NCBI RefSeq assembly: GCF_000499845.2
Contig: NC_023753.2
Location: forward strand, 25,574,202-25,638,201
Length of the DNA stretch: 64,000 bases
Source of the DNA: Phaseolus vulgaris
Taxonomy: Eukaryota; Streptophyta; Magnoliopsida; Fabales; Fabaceae
Direction of reading: 5' to 3'
The position numbers and the translations under genes were made by a program. Below, in pieces: positions 11,757-23,486 of the stretch (the stretch's first letter is position 1; the number at the start of each line of letters is the position of its first letter). The notes beneath the pieces are model-generated. The model was not told the DNA's origin, ran no database searches, and worked only from the letters and a program-made list of their open reading frames with translations.

Positions 11757-13564
11757 TTGTTCATATTCAAAATTATGATAATACACAAAATTTCTCACAA
11801 TGCTGATTTTGTTTTGGAGATTACGAATTGTGTTGACAATCTGACAGAAAATAACAACTTCAATAATACAGATAGTGACAATAACATCTCTGTTGAAGAT
11901 TCTGACACAATTATTCAAGATGGCCTTGGTAGTGATTTGAGACGATCTAGAAGAATAAAGAAAATTTCGTCCTATCTTGTTGATTATCACCATCAAGTTG
12001 CCAATTTGTACAAAGGTTCTAATTCTAATTTCAAAATCAAATATCCTATATCTTCTTTTTTGACATATGATTTCCTATCTAACAAACATTGGAATTTTAC
12101 TTTGGCTATTTCTTCACATGTTGAACCCCACACTTACGAGGAAGCCATAAGAAACTCTAATTGGGTTGAAGCTATGAACAAAAAAGTTTGTGCTCTTCAA
12201 GTTAATAAGACATGGTATATCATTGAATTACCACATAACAAGACTTCTATTGGATGCAAATGGATTTACAAGATAAAGTACCAATCAGATGGTTCCATAG
12301 AAAGGTATAAAACACGGTTAGTAGCTAAAGGGTATAATCAGTTAGAAGGTATAGATTTTTTAGATACTTTTTCTTCAGTTGCTAAGTTGACCACTATCCA
12401 TTTATTGCTTGTTCTTGCATCTTCATATAACTGGCACCTACATCAATTGGATGTGGACAATGCCTTTCTTCATGGAGATCTTGATGAAGAAGTTTATATG
12501 ACTCCTCCTCCAAGACGTATCACCTCTAAACCTAACCAAGTTTGCAGATTAACCAAGTCTTTGTATGGGCTGAAACAGGCTAGGCAATGGTTTGCCAAAT
12601 TATCTTCATTTCTTATTTATGTTGGATTTATAAAATCTAGTTCAGATTATTCCTTATACATTAAAAAGACTGCATGCACTTTCACTGCTTTACTTGTTTA
12701 TGTAGATGACTTCATCCTTGCTGGAAATTCCATGGATGAGATCAATAATATAAAGAACTCCTTGCATTCCAGCTTCAAAATCAAAGATATGGGTCAACTC
12801 AAGTATTTTCTCGGATTGGAGATCGCTAGAACAAGAAAAGGGCATACATATATGTCAACGCAAGTATGCCCTTGGCATTCTCAACGAATGTGAAATGCTT
12901 GCTAGCAAGCCATCCTCTACTCCTTTGATTCATGATACCAAAGTTCTATTTTGAAGACAAACCTCTTCTTCACAATGCCAATTCCTACTGCAAATTAATT
13001 GGGCGGCTTCTCTACTTAACCAACACACGTCCTAACATCACCTTTGTTGTACATCTCTTTAGTCAGTTTGTTCAACAACCAACCATTCATCACCATCAAG
13101 TTGCTCAACATATTCTCCGGTAAATAAAAGTCAATCCTGCATAAGGTATTTTTTTTGCTGCTGACAACAACATTCAATTGAAGGCCTTTAGTGATTCTGA
13201 TTGAGTTGCATGTCCAAAGACAAGGCGATCCATGACTGGCCTTTGTATATTTCTTGGCACTTCTCTTATTTCTTGGAAGTCCAAAAAGCAAACCACCGTA
13301 TCTCGTTCTTCCTCTGAAGCTGAATATCGTGCTCTTGCCACTACTACTTGTGAGGTTCAGTGGCTCACTCATCTTCTTAATGATTTTCATATCAAGCCTG
13401 ATGCTACCACGGTTTTATACTATGACAATCAAGTTGCCTGTCACATAGCTTTCAATCCAACTTTTCACGAAAGAACAAAACATATTGACATCGACTGTCA
13501 CATTGTCCGAGAGAAGTTAAATGCTGGACTTTTTCATCTTCTTCCCATTCAATCTTGTGATTAA
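11757..13564 (+). pseudogene. Ty1/copia reverse transcriptase and RNase H remnant
   Basis: The RT frame 11757-12893 holds the fingers motif WIYKIKYQSDG, the RLVAKGYNQ block, QLDVDNAFLHGDL and the catalytic YVDDFILAG (about 12699-12725). It is then frameshifted; a piece at 12932-13123 carries the connection region, and 13232-13564 the RNase H (ISWKSKKQTTVSRSSSEAEY near 13270-13329). At least two frameshifts and a stop separate RT from RNase H. This is the best preserved part of the older element. Confidence 0.82.
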
Positions 13565-13665
13565 CCAACAAATATCTTTCCCCAAACCTTTACATCATGC
13601 TAATTTTAAAACCATCATTTCCAAACTTGAAATAATGTGTATGCATTATCCAACTTGAACGGTGG

Positions 13666-13850
13666 TTATCTAACTTACCATATTCGTTTCTTTTTTCTTA
13701 TTTCTTTTTAATAATAGAGATTACAAATCCTCTACTACATAAGGTTTTAGTTTTTTCTTTCAAACACACTCTGTTTTCATCAAATACAAATAACTACATT
13801 CTGTATTTTTCTTTCTCTTTATTTTTTTCAGTTTTCAATCCAAACAAAAT
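13666..13850 (+). repeat. Possible short 3' LTR of the older copia element
   Basis: It follows a degenerate purine tract (GAACGGTGG) behind RNase H. It ends at a CA near 13850, before an AT-rich unique-looking stretch. Without the 5' LTR, which is outside the window, the borders are guesses. Confidence 0.3.
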
Positions 13851-13930
13851 ATTAAGATAATATTACGAGCTAGAGTGCACAAAAAGTTGCCTAGAATACC
13901 TTTAAAAAGATAAACCAATTGGACCACGAC

Positions 13931-13949
13931 ATATATATATATATATATT
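13931..13949. repeat. (AT)n microsatellite
   Basis: An uninterrupted alternating A/T run in the spacer between the older copia element and the pectate lyase gene. The surrounding 13851-14550 holds no open frame of note. Confidence 0.9.
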
Positions 13950-14800
13950 GAAATGTAAGCCTGGTCCTTAAAAAAACAAAATTATTTTATCTTGTATTAT
14001 GTTTTGCTTACACTTTGAATGCTTTCGCAAAAAATCTCATTTGTTTAGTAAACTTTAAAAGGAAAATTATAAAATTAGGAGATAAAAAAATTAAAACAGC
14101 ACACTGAAACTGATCTTGATATTTAAAATTTTCAAAGTAAAATCCAATTTTAAAGTGTCGGATTCAGATTTTAGTAGAAAAAGAATCTGTGTTGTGACAA
14201 TTAATCCTACTATACTAAGAATATTATGAACTCATGTTTCGTTTTGCATGTCCTACTCGTTTTCATTTTTAAAGGATAAGCCACCCTAAATTAAAGGAAC
14301 ACCACCATTGTTCTTTCCGTTTTCCTTGGCGCCTTTTTTTTTTCTTTTAAATTAAACAATCATCACACAGATATGGAAAACACGAAAATCACGGCCACAG
14401 TTTTGGTCAAAAAGAAAAGAAAAGAAAACAACAATATCTGTTCGTCAAAATGGAACATCAACTAAAACCTACATAGACACGCATCAGAATTATCTGTTAC
14501 TTTGTCTCATTTTTGTGTAATAAACTAAAATAATTATAGATAAACTTTAAGATCAAACCCTACCCTGACAAGATTGCATCATCTTCCTACCTACTCCAAA
14601 AAAAGTAGCATAAAGTTCATAACTCAGGTAGGTCAATGCAATTTCAAACACTTTTGGACATAAGAGGGTGGGGAAAAGAGGTTGGAACGAAGATATATAA
14701 CGATTATGGAGGAAAAGATTTAGTCTCAACTCAAGTAATGGGTGTCTGGTTGATTTCATTCATTCCAATAGAGACAAGAAACATCATCGTATTCAATTGG

Positions 14801-17222
14801 TTACAACTCATTTGCTATAGAAGTGTTGTTAAGGTAATTTGTATGAAATAAGAGGCAGAAGAAAGCGAGAAACGCAGATAGAAGAGTGCAAGTAGGTGAA
14901 GGTGGCAGCGGCACTGTACTCCGAGACATGTCATCTGTGTATTCTGGACCTGTATCTGAAAAATACACTGCACCATCGTTGGGTCCTCTCGTCCACATTC
15001 CCAGATTATTGTCCCTGTTCATCATTCAACCATGTTTCACATTTCATTTCCATCTTTTCATGTAAATCAAATTCACAATTTCATGTTATAAGATATACCT
15101 TGCAACGCCGAGAACACCAGCAGACATGGTGAGGAGCGAGATGCGATCCACGTTCTTAGGCTCAACGCTGTACGCATTTTGGTAGGCAGCTCCGGTCTCA
15201 CCTCCTGAGGCCACGAAAAACGCGCCGTTCAGCATCACGTCCCCTTCCGACCTCCAATTCCAGCCGCTCCACTCTCCTTCTCCGGCGTCCAGCCTCTTGG
15301 TAATCTGCTTCGCGTACGCATTCTCCGGCGCAGTGTAGCGGTTTCCCTGGCTGTTAATCGTAGGCCTCCCACTTCCCCCGATCGCGTACATCTCCCATCG
15401 CGTGAAGTCGTTGTTGACGACGTGGATGTACCCTAGTCTGCAACGCGGCATGCGCTGCACCAGATCCTCTCCGAAGTGGTTGAACGCGATCGTCACCTGC
15501 ATCGCCGAGTCTGGCAGGTAGTGGTCGCTGTGGCCTAAGAGCATCACGTCGTTGTGGTGCGAAAAGTGGTTGTTCGAGATCGTTATTGCGGTCGAACCCA
15601 TCACCGCGTCTATCAGACCGTCCTTGCACCGTGATAGCGTGCAGTGATCGATCCAGATGTCGCGCGACGAGAAGATCGAGACTCCGTCGCCGTCTGATTC
15701 CGTTCGGTAGCCGTAGTGCTCTGGACTCGACCGCACGTTAGTGTTACCTGACAATGGTAGTAATAATCACTACACATTTCTTCTCTCTTACTTTTTTTCC
15801 ACGAGAGTACTACTTTACTTACGTGGAGAGTGAAAAAATCAACGTTGGAGGGAATCAAAAGCAGAAGCAGAAGCAAAGCGGGAAAAAAGCATCACTATTT
15901 CTCCATTGAATCTAACTTTGAAACTTACTTTATTGCATGATGTATAAAGCAAAGAGGTCCAATAAATTTATGGTCAAAGCTTAAAGCTTGGAGACGGGGT
16001 TTCAATGGAAAATGTTTTAATTTGTGAAACAACCCTTTTTTATTGCTTTAACTGATAAAACAGATGGTGACAAAAGAAGTTCCTAAAGTGAAAACCGAAT
16101 CTGAATTTTACTGAACATGCTTGCTCTCCATTTCTTTTATTTTTTTATTGATAGAATAAAATTGTTAGTTTCTTTCAAAACTAAGAAAAAGAAGAGAGTA
16201 TGTAGCATAACACTATTGAACGATGAATGTTACCAGAGGGATGGCAATGGTGGATGTGAATGTTGTGTATAATGACATTGCTAATATACTGAAGAGTGAT
16301 GCAGCCTCCACCCACAATGTGCACATCAGCGCCACGCCCATCAATGGTTTTGTAGCTATTGAAAATGAGTTCCTGAGAGAGCTTAATCATCATGTTACTG
16401 GGGAACACGATCCACAGTGGCTCATTCTGTATCACTGCATACCTAAGTGTTCCTGGTTTTGGGTTCACAGCGTCCTCATCAGATGAATCAGTGACTATGT
16501 AAAATTGCCCACCTTTTCCACCCTTTGCGTTCTGCCCAAACCCAATTCCACAATCAGCTAGCCTCTGCCTGTTGTTGGCCCAATCTGGGTCACACTTCCA
16601 ACAATCATCAATGGGGTTACCTGTGAGACATGACGCCACCTCTTTCTCTGACAACCCCAGCATTTCCCTTCTTCCCATTGAAGCATTCACCCTCCTAAAA
16701 AACACTAAATTAGTAGCGGCTTTCAAAAAAAAATTGTCCCTTTCGTAGTCTAGAATTAAAAATTAGTCAAAAAAACCATTTTTTATCATTAAATACAGTC
16801 ACTAATCGGTAAATTTGTGGCCACAAAACTGAGTAACTTAACTTGTAACCCTGAAAAGGGAACAAGAAATGAAATGTGAGTTCTGGTGCTTGGCAATGAC
16901 CCAGATGTAAAGATTGTCCCTTTATGTTTTAGCTTATATGTTAATAGAATGACATGATAATTCGCAATGTAGGGTCTTCAAGATAAGGTGAAATAAAGGG
17001 GTTAAGCGAGTGGGTTGGTCGTGCTTCTGTGTTAAACACCTAAAAAAAAACTAAAAAGACAGAAAAATGGGGTTTTGGAATGATGTACCTATGAACTTCT
17101 GTGGCAACAGCTTCCGGGTCTGGATGTTGCCCTGGAAGAGTGAGATTGAGCTTTGCTGTTCCATGAGGTAAAAATGAGGGCAGAACGGAGAAGAAGAGGA
17201 AAATGTAGGTCGTTTGGACCAT
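14801..17222 (-). CDS. Pectate lyase (PL1), probably GPI-anchored, 4 exons
   Basis: Cleaves de-esterified pectin (polygalacturonate) by beta-elimination in the cell wall. My exon model on the minus strand is 17222-17089, 16694-16234, 15747-15099, 15014-14801: 1458 bases, 485 residues, all junctions GT/AG and in frame. Residues 1-23 are a signal peptide (hydrophobic run [11 protein letters not shown]). A conserved N-terminal block follows (EVHRRVNAS, then [19 protein letters not shown]). Then come DGDGVSIF (217-224), WIDH (230-233), CKDGLIDA (239-246) with the calcium-binding aspartates, and the catalytic arginine motif QRMPRCRLG (296-304). The last exon ends in a Ser/Pro-rich spacer and a hydrophobic stretch ([13 protein letters not shown]), resembling a GPI signal as in PMR6-type lyases, but with a polar tail of some 16 residues behind it. 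Exon 3 is much richer in GC than the rest. No lesion is visible. Confidence 0.9.
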
Positions 17223-17483
17223 TGTTGATGAAGAAGAAAAGTGGTGCTCTGTGTAAGTGTTGCTGCCACTACAATACACAAAGTGTGAACACTTCACTCA
17301 CTCTCTCCCAATATTGGTCGCTCAAAAAGATTGGTACTTGCTGGTCTTAGTTTTTAATAAACAATGCAGTAGCTCCGTGATTAAAGGAATGAGCAACTAT
17401 GTGAACAGTGACAATGGACACAATGAATGACCTTTTCATAACATCTCTCAGTACAAAGTGTTTACACCTCCAATTTGTGTTTT

Positions 17484-17512
17484 GATTATTATTATTATTA
17501 TTATTATTATTG
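17484..17512. repeat. (ATT)n microsatellite upstream of the pectate lyase
   Basis: About nine ATT units some 265 bp upstream of the pectate lyase start codon, within its likely promoter region. No clear TATA box was found between this repeat and the ATG. Confidence 0.9.
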
Positions 17513-17599
17513 TTATGAATAAAAAAGAAGAGAAGTGGGATTGGAGGGTGTGTGAGGAGCATTGAGCAGTGTTACAATGAAATAACGTTGTCCCTGAGA

Positions 17600-18640
17600 T
17601 CGAGGTACTGGTTGTTCCGAGAGTCACTTGACCTGATATGACCCTTGGTGTGTTTCAACGTATAGTACTGCCATTTCTGACGAGTTGAATAAATAATAAT
17701 GTGAATTAGAGAAGGACAAAGAAAAGGGTAGTTAATTAAGAACAGGAACATTCTTGCAGAACTTCAAACTGCTTTTTGACTTTTCCATCAAACTTTTTCT
17801 TGTATTGTTTTTGTTTCATTAAATTATATTTTTAATCTTTTGCTTATATATAAATAATGTAACCCGTTATTTTATGTTTTTCTGTAATTATAAATGATTT
17901 TACAAGTACCATTAAATCATTAATGTATATAGAAAGAATAATAATTGAGAAGTTTTAACTTTAACACCAAAACTTTTCAATCTTCGAAAGAGACAACAAA
18001 TACTCTATTATTGTTGGTCATTTTAACAAGTTAATTTTTTCTAGTTTAAATAAAAAGTAAAATAAGATTTGGAAAATAATGTGAGTAGCTTTGATGAAAG
18101 AAATTTGGAATCATTGAATGTTATATTTAGGAATGCACTTTCTCATGGAGAATAATTTTTTGTCCCTCACAATTGAAAGGATGGCATGAATTACAAACCT
18201 AAATAACAAAACTAATTTCTCATATCTATATTAGTGTATCTGTCCCAAATCTTGCATATGATTCATATAAAATTAAATCATACATGTTCATAAAGGGTTT
18301 AAAAGTGAATTGTTTTGATGTTGTAAGTTTGATATAAATCTCATAAATATCATTTGTATAAATGGTGAGGAGGATAAGAAACACTAGGGTGATATTAACT
18401 ATTTTTGTTAGCTTATTATGATGTATAGGAGATATGTATCAGTAATGTCAAAAGCATGTGGTTGATGAAGTGCAAAAACATATGCACCTATACCTCTTGC
18501 AAAAATCACAATGAGATGGAGACTACATCAGATGTACTGACGAAAAGAGTCTTAATAACAATGTTGTTTCAAAATTAAAATATTTGTTTTTTTATCTAAG
18601 TTGATATGCAAATGCTTGTTAGCAAGCTTCAACTGACTAC
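17600..18640. other. AT-rich spacer without recognised features
   Basis: Low-complexity AT-rich sequence with stops in all frames. Nothing recognised. Confidence 0.6.
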
Positions 18641-20140
18641 ATCAACTGTGGAAGTCTATTCATAAAGACCAAAATTGGTCTTTATGAATAAATCCTAAAT
18701 TAGCAAGCTTGTTAGTATAAACATTCCCTTCATGAAAAATGTGAGAAACCTGAAACCTAATTTTTCCACAGCAATTAAGACAAGTGTTCCAGCTATTACG
18801 AAGCATCAAAGGAACATTAGTTCTAACAGTAAATTCAGCACAAACCAAGGCAGAATCACATTCAAGCCATAAATTAGTAAGATCCATATTTTGAGCTTCT
18901 TCAATAGCGTGTATAACTCCATAAAACTCAGCAACCAAAGCAGTTTGAACATCAAGAAAAGCAGAGAAGCCACCAATAATTCCTCATACTCCCACGGAAA
19001 ATACCTCCACGAGTAACAAGACCAGGAGAACCCCTAGCAACACCATCATTGTTAATTTTAACCCAACATGGTAAAAGAAACTCTCATCTAACAAGAAGAG
19101 GACGTAGAACTTTACCACTACGAGTATGAATATAAAAAAACTTAAGAACATTGAAATCAAATATATCATTACACATAGACCTTTTAGATGAATTTCCCAT
19201 TACACATAGACCTTTTAGAAACATCAATTTTAACCTGAAATCTAGCATAATTCCTCATACACCATATCATCCAAATAGAAAAAATTATCACAACAAGTTT
19301 AATCAAATTAACCAAAGGACTACCATCACTCTTAATAAAAGAAAGAAGATCATCCACATTAGAGAAATGCGAATTAAGAAAAATTTGTTGAACCCAACTC
19401 CAAATATGCAAAACATTAGGATATTAAAAAAATAAATGTTGAATAGATTCTTCCTACTTTTTACACAACGCATACATAGAACATATATGTAAGCCTCTAT
19501 GCTGAATGTGTTAATCCGTAGGAAGTCGCCCATAAAAACTTTCCTGAATATTAGAATTTTGGAAGGAGGAATAAATGGAGACCAAATGAGTTTGTCCCAA
19601 CCACATGGAACTCCTGGATCCAATAAATAAGTCATATCCGATTTGAGAGTGAAACGACCAGACTCGTCCAAAATCCAATTAGAAATATCTGGTTCATGCC
19701 TAATCATGATATGTTCAAAAAAATGAGGCATCTCCCATAAAGGTAAGGGAATATGCCAATCACTACCAATCTAGAATTGGGAAACTGTATCCTGGACCAT
19801 CAGATACCCCTGCAATGTTTGATAAAGAAGTAGTAGAACATCACTTATCATTCCATAAATTAATAAAAAAGTAAATGTATCAACAATCCAAGAAGTATGT
19901 TCAAGAATAGTGTCATAAAATTGTTTAATATCAGACCAAATAGAGAAGGATTTATAAGTCATTCTAAGTTTGTACTTTGATTTAAGAACTCTGACTTTCA
20001 AGAGAAGAAACAAAAGCTTATTACTATAAGCAAAATTCCAAATAAGCTTAAGAAAATATGCGTTATTTTCAAGATAAAGGTTAATAATCTTGAATCTTCC
20101 ATTATAAAGAGAATAACAAATCTTAACCAATTAAATGTAA
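18640..20140 (-). pseudogene. LINE (L1-type) remnant: zf-RVT and RNase H region
   Basis: On the minus strand, fragments read in the order of the C-terminal half of a plant LINE ORF2. First comes a post-RT region (from about 20130, with LKSKYKLRMTYKSFSIWSD-like sequence). Next is the zf-RVT region (19731-19303, with SGRFTLKSDMTYLLD and KLIWSPFIPPSKILIF). Last is an RNase H (19070-18660, with AEFYGVIHAIEEAQN and ECDSALV). Frames are shifted several times, and RT itself is missing. A copy of the zf-RVT to RNase H part lies on the plus strand at 33110-34100 with clearly related protein sequence, so both descend from one LINE family. Confidence 0.75.
18657..18690. repeat. 34-bp palindrome with 16-bp perfect arms
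   Basis: Arms 18657-18672 and 18675-18690 are exact reverse complements around an AA spacer. It sits at the 3' end of the LINE RNase H remnant, where the related copy at 33950 has no such palindrome. It was probably formed by a fold-back event after insertion. Confidence 0.85.
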
Positions 20141-20269
20141 CTATATATTTTTTTTCATAATATCACCAATCCAAATAAAATTTATACACTAGTACTCAAC
20201 TTCAACTTGATTAAGAATACAAACATTTTATGCTGGTTTTTGTGTTATATAATAGAAGAACCTTTTTTT

Positions 20270-20533
20270 TCATAGTAGTACATGAAATAAAATAGTCCAC
20301 TTTTTTCGTTTCCTTCTCACTAGTTTCGCCTGTGTAATAAATGCAATATGAAAATGCATGCAAGGTCCCACAACCAATACCTTCTTCTCTCCCATTGCAC
20401 CACTACATGGTGCTTGCGTTAATTGATTTGATGTCTTCAACCCTTTTAATGATGTGCTTTGATGAAGAATACGTGTTTGGTACGATATCAAGAAAAGCAT
20501 GAGAAGAAGATATGAAAATATGTGCTTGGACAT
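20270..20533 (-). CDS. Candidate small secreted protein, uncertain
   Basis: An 87-codon frame starting with MSKHIFSYLLLMLFLISYQT, which resembles a cleavable signal peptide, followed by a Lys-, Thr- and Gln-rich middle and a basic end. I recognise no family. A GT at the end of the stretch encoding GAMGEKK could be a splice donor, so the true protein may be shorter or spliced. It may also be a chance frame; the neighbourhood is AT-rich spacer and old LINE sequence. Confidence 0.25.
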   Translation of the reverse strand: MSKHIFSYLLLMLFLISYQTRILHQSTSLKGLKTSNQLTQAPCSGAMGEKKVLVVGPCMHFHIAFITQAKLVRRKRKKWTILFHVLL

Positions 20534-20579
20534 GTAATTGTGTTATCTTTAGGTTTAGTGTGTGTGTGTGATATTTAAA

Positions 20580-21503
20580 GAAAATAATGATAAAGAAAAT
20601 CTTTAAATAATAATTTTAAAGATTAAAAATAATTAATTATTATATTAACTAAATTATATATTAAGAAATTAAAAAAATTATTAGTGTCTAATGTTACTAT
20701 TAATAAAATATTATAAAATAGTTTCTAAATTAATTATCAAAGTTTTAATTATTAATATTTTACATTCTAAATTAATTTTTTAAAAATTAATTTAGAATAT
20801 AAAAAATTAATAACTAATAATTAAATACTAAGTAATAATTAGTCTATGTGAATTGTGATTTGTTTATAAATATTGACGTTGATTGTGTTTGATTTTAGAC
20901 TTATTTTAATTTTTATTGTAGATGATGACTATAATGATACTGTAAATAAATTACGTGGAGAATATATTACAATGCTGATGAAGAGGATTAAAGTTTAGGA
21001 TTTAGAGAAGATAATTTTAAGTTTTTGAAGAATTTTATATTATAAAGTAGTGTTAATTTATGTAATAGGAGATGAATTCATAATAGTAATTTCATTTTGG
21101 ATATATTTGGATTTAAATAATTTTAAGAAACATAGTTTGAATCATATTCCATATTTGATTATATTTCATTTAGACTTTCGTATCTATTTGAGGAATTTAT
21201 TTTGAGATATTTTTATAAAAAGCTTAGGCTTATTGTGTTTGATAAAAAATATATAATAATTAATTAATAGAAATAGTAGGATGTTACATGTGAGTATATT
21301 GGTGTGTCTTAGCAAACTCAAGTAGGTTTTGGAATAGAATGAATGTGATGGAACAACCTAAAATAGAATTTGAAATAGACTGAATGAGTACAAAAATTTG
21401 TTACGGTAATCCTTCTCTCTATTTGTCATTTCTTCCTTTCTTGATAGAATTCAATATTGATTTTCTACATAAATTTTAAAGCAACTAAATCCTGAAATTT
21501 ATC
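20580..21503. other. AT-rich spacer without recognised features
   Basis: Dominated by A/T runs with frequent stops in every frame. Nothing recognised. Confidence 0.6.
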
Positions 21504-22089
21504 ATTAATGTTCCTATTAGGGAGATGGGACCTAGAGAATTATTGAAGTCTTCTTCTCCTTTCTTCTGTCGGTTAGGTTGCTGGGTGGTGAGCTTAGATT
21601 CTTCTCGTCCTCCTGCTTCTCCTTCGGCACTCGGTCTCGGGTGAACACCGGATGGTAGGGTACCTGCGAAGGCACTCCGACGCTCAAGTCAGTAAAGCGG
21701 GTGGTCAGCTCTCAGGTAGGTGAACAATAATAAATGACATATCTTACTCCTTGGGATGCGTGCTATTTATATTATTCTAATGAGTCTACCTTGTTGGGTC
21801 CGTTTATCGAGGTGACCCTGCTTAGGGTTGTATTACTTAATCCTTAATGACGGATTAACTTCACTAACCTTGGTTTGAGCATTAGCGGTGGTATGGGTCG
21901 GTCGTCGGCCAAGTCTTCTAAGGTGTCAGCCTGACCTTGATCGTCTCGGCCAAGCCTTCTAAGGTCTCGGCCAGGTAGACCGTCGGCCAAGTTCCTCTGG
22001 TCTCGGTCATGTAGATCAGGTGTCGGGCAGCGAGGTGGGTCTCGATCAGGGAGATCAGGGGTCGACCTCGCCCACACCGATACAATTAA
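21504..22089 (-). mobile_element. Ty3/gypsy solo LTR with ATTAA target duplication
   Basis: The LTR is 21509-22084 (576 bp), TG...CA on both ends, with ATTAA directly on either side (21504-21508 and 22085-22089). It reads on the minus strand. There it has a TATA-like ATATAAATAGC (around 21770), a CTGACTTGAGCGTCGGAGTG block known from Tat/Ogre-type LTRs, and an AGGAACA end like that of the LTR at 45693-46163. It is conspicuously GC-richer than its surroundings. Around 21895-22040 it contains degenerate short tandem units built on CGGCCAAG...CTTCTAAGG or CTCGG. Confidence 0.85.
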
Positions 22090-23045
22090 TATTCTTATTT
22101 TAAGTTTTTGTAAAAATTGGTAATAGCTTAATTTACCCCTTTTGAAATCAACCCTTATAAATATTGTAGATTAATACAATTTAGAATTGGGTGAAATTTT
22201 AAAAGTTTATGACAAATTATCTGAAGAATTAAGATGCGAATATTGTTCTTCATCATACCGTGGACCAAAATAGTATCACAATCCAAAAAAAATATAAAGT
22301 TTCACTGAGCGCCCTAAATCAAACAAAAAATTTAAAACAAAAATTAAAAAATAACGTTATTTAAAATATTCGTATGTACTAAGATTATAAACTCGTAAAT
22401 CATAAATACTATAAAAAAACAATTAAGGTCAAACAAAAGTAAATCTACCAAAATTTACATAAAAATGCCAACAAGGGACCTAGTGGACAATTGTTTTTAT
22501 AAAATTCTTATGTTTCTTGTATTGGAACACTATCTATTAGTTTATGTAGGAAGAATATAAACCTATAAATGATATTATTAGATTTAGTTGCATAAATATT
22601 ACACAGAATAATTAAGTTCACAAAACTATACATACCCAAAAAACATGTTTAAAGAGACCCTTTCAATAATTTAATTTAATATAACCTAAATGAATTTTAA
22701 AAAGAAACTATAAAAATTACAATTTATTAAAAATAACAATAAAATTATTTTTGTTGATGCATTTATTGTTAAAAATAAATTTAATTTATTATCAATAATA
22801 AAATTAAAATATTATTTAAATTATAAATAGTTAATGTATTAATTTTAATATAATGATAAATGTTTATATCATATAATTGAATTAATATTTCAACTACTAT
22901 TTTAAATTTTTTAATTTAATATCAAATATTTTTTATAAATAACTACATCCACATTTTTTTCTTTTACTCAATTTTTATGATAATAGAAATTTAATATATA
23001 TATATATATAATTTTAGATGAGTCAAAATTAAAAAACAAAAAATG
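22090..23045. other. AT-rich spacer
   Basis: No gene or element recognised. An (AT)n run lies at 22992-23010. Confidence 0.6.
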
Positions 23046-23050
23046 GAGTG

Positions 23051-23486
23051 CGGATATGTAGCACAGACACCGACACGGACATTGATACGACACGGATACA
23101 AACACGAAGATACGTATAATATCTAAAATGTAGGACACGGGGACACGAATCTATATATTATATAATTATGAATTATATAAATTAATAATAAAGATTTATG
23201 TGCACAAGTATGTTCCAGATTATTTTTTGGAGCAGAAAAATATTTTTCATGACTGGTTCAAAAGGATTTGTTTCTTATTTTTATAATCATAATAAAAATT
23301 TGTACAATAAGTTTGAGTTTTTAGAAAATTAACGTGTTTTTTCTTTTAAAAATTGTATTAGAACCATACTAGAATTGTCAGAAATCCAACAAATACTCTT
23401 TGAATTGGATACTTCACGGATGCGTGTTCTACAAGTGTCATACGAGTGTCGGTGTTGGATACTCATATCGGACACCGACACGCCAT
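23051..23486. repeat. Imperfect inverted-repeat element, about 435 bp
   Basis: The left end (23051-23115) and the reverse complement of the right end (23411-23486) share ACACCGACAC, GATACGACAC/TATGACAC and ATATG blocks in the same order, giving imperfect terminal inverted repeats of about 60 bp. The centre is AT-rich and non-coding. The layout fits a small non-autonomous DNA transposon or MITE-like repeat; I cannot name its superfamily and see no clear target duplication. Confidence 0.45.

Larger units (their letters stand above)
8278..13850 (+). mobile_element. Older Ty1/copia element, split by two insertions
   Basis: A second copia element whose gag is cut on the left by the SIRE-like insertion and whose gag-pol junction carries a solo LTR (9293-10376). 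Domains in order: gag (8290-9240), protease (10384 on), integrase (10576-11715), RT (11757-12893), RNase H (12932-13564). A degenerate polypurine tract lies near 13655-13664. The following AT-rich 185 bp, starting at about 13666, ends in CAATCCAAACA and may be its 3' LTR. Many stops and frameshifts, and the two insertions, show it is the oldest of this nest. Confidence 0.8.

Noticed and set aside
16223..16486. 87-codon plus-strand frame
   Set aside because: Antisense shadow of pectate lyase exon 2.
21844..22077. 77-codon minus-strand frame rich in Arg, Asp and Pro
   Set aside because: It reads the tandem units of a solo LTR; there is no reason to think it is translated.
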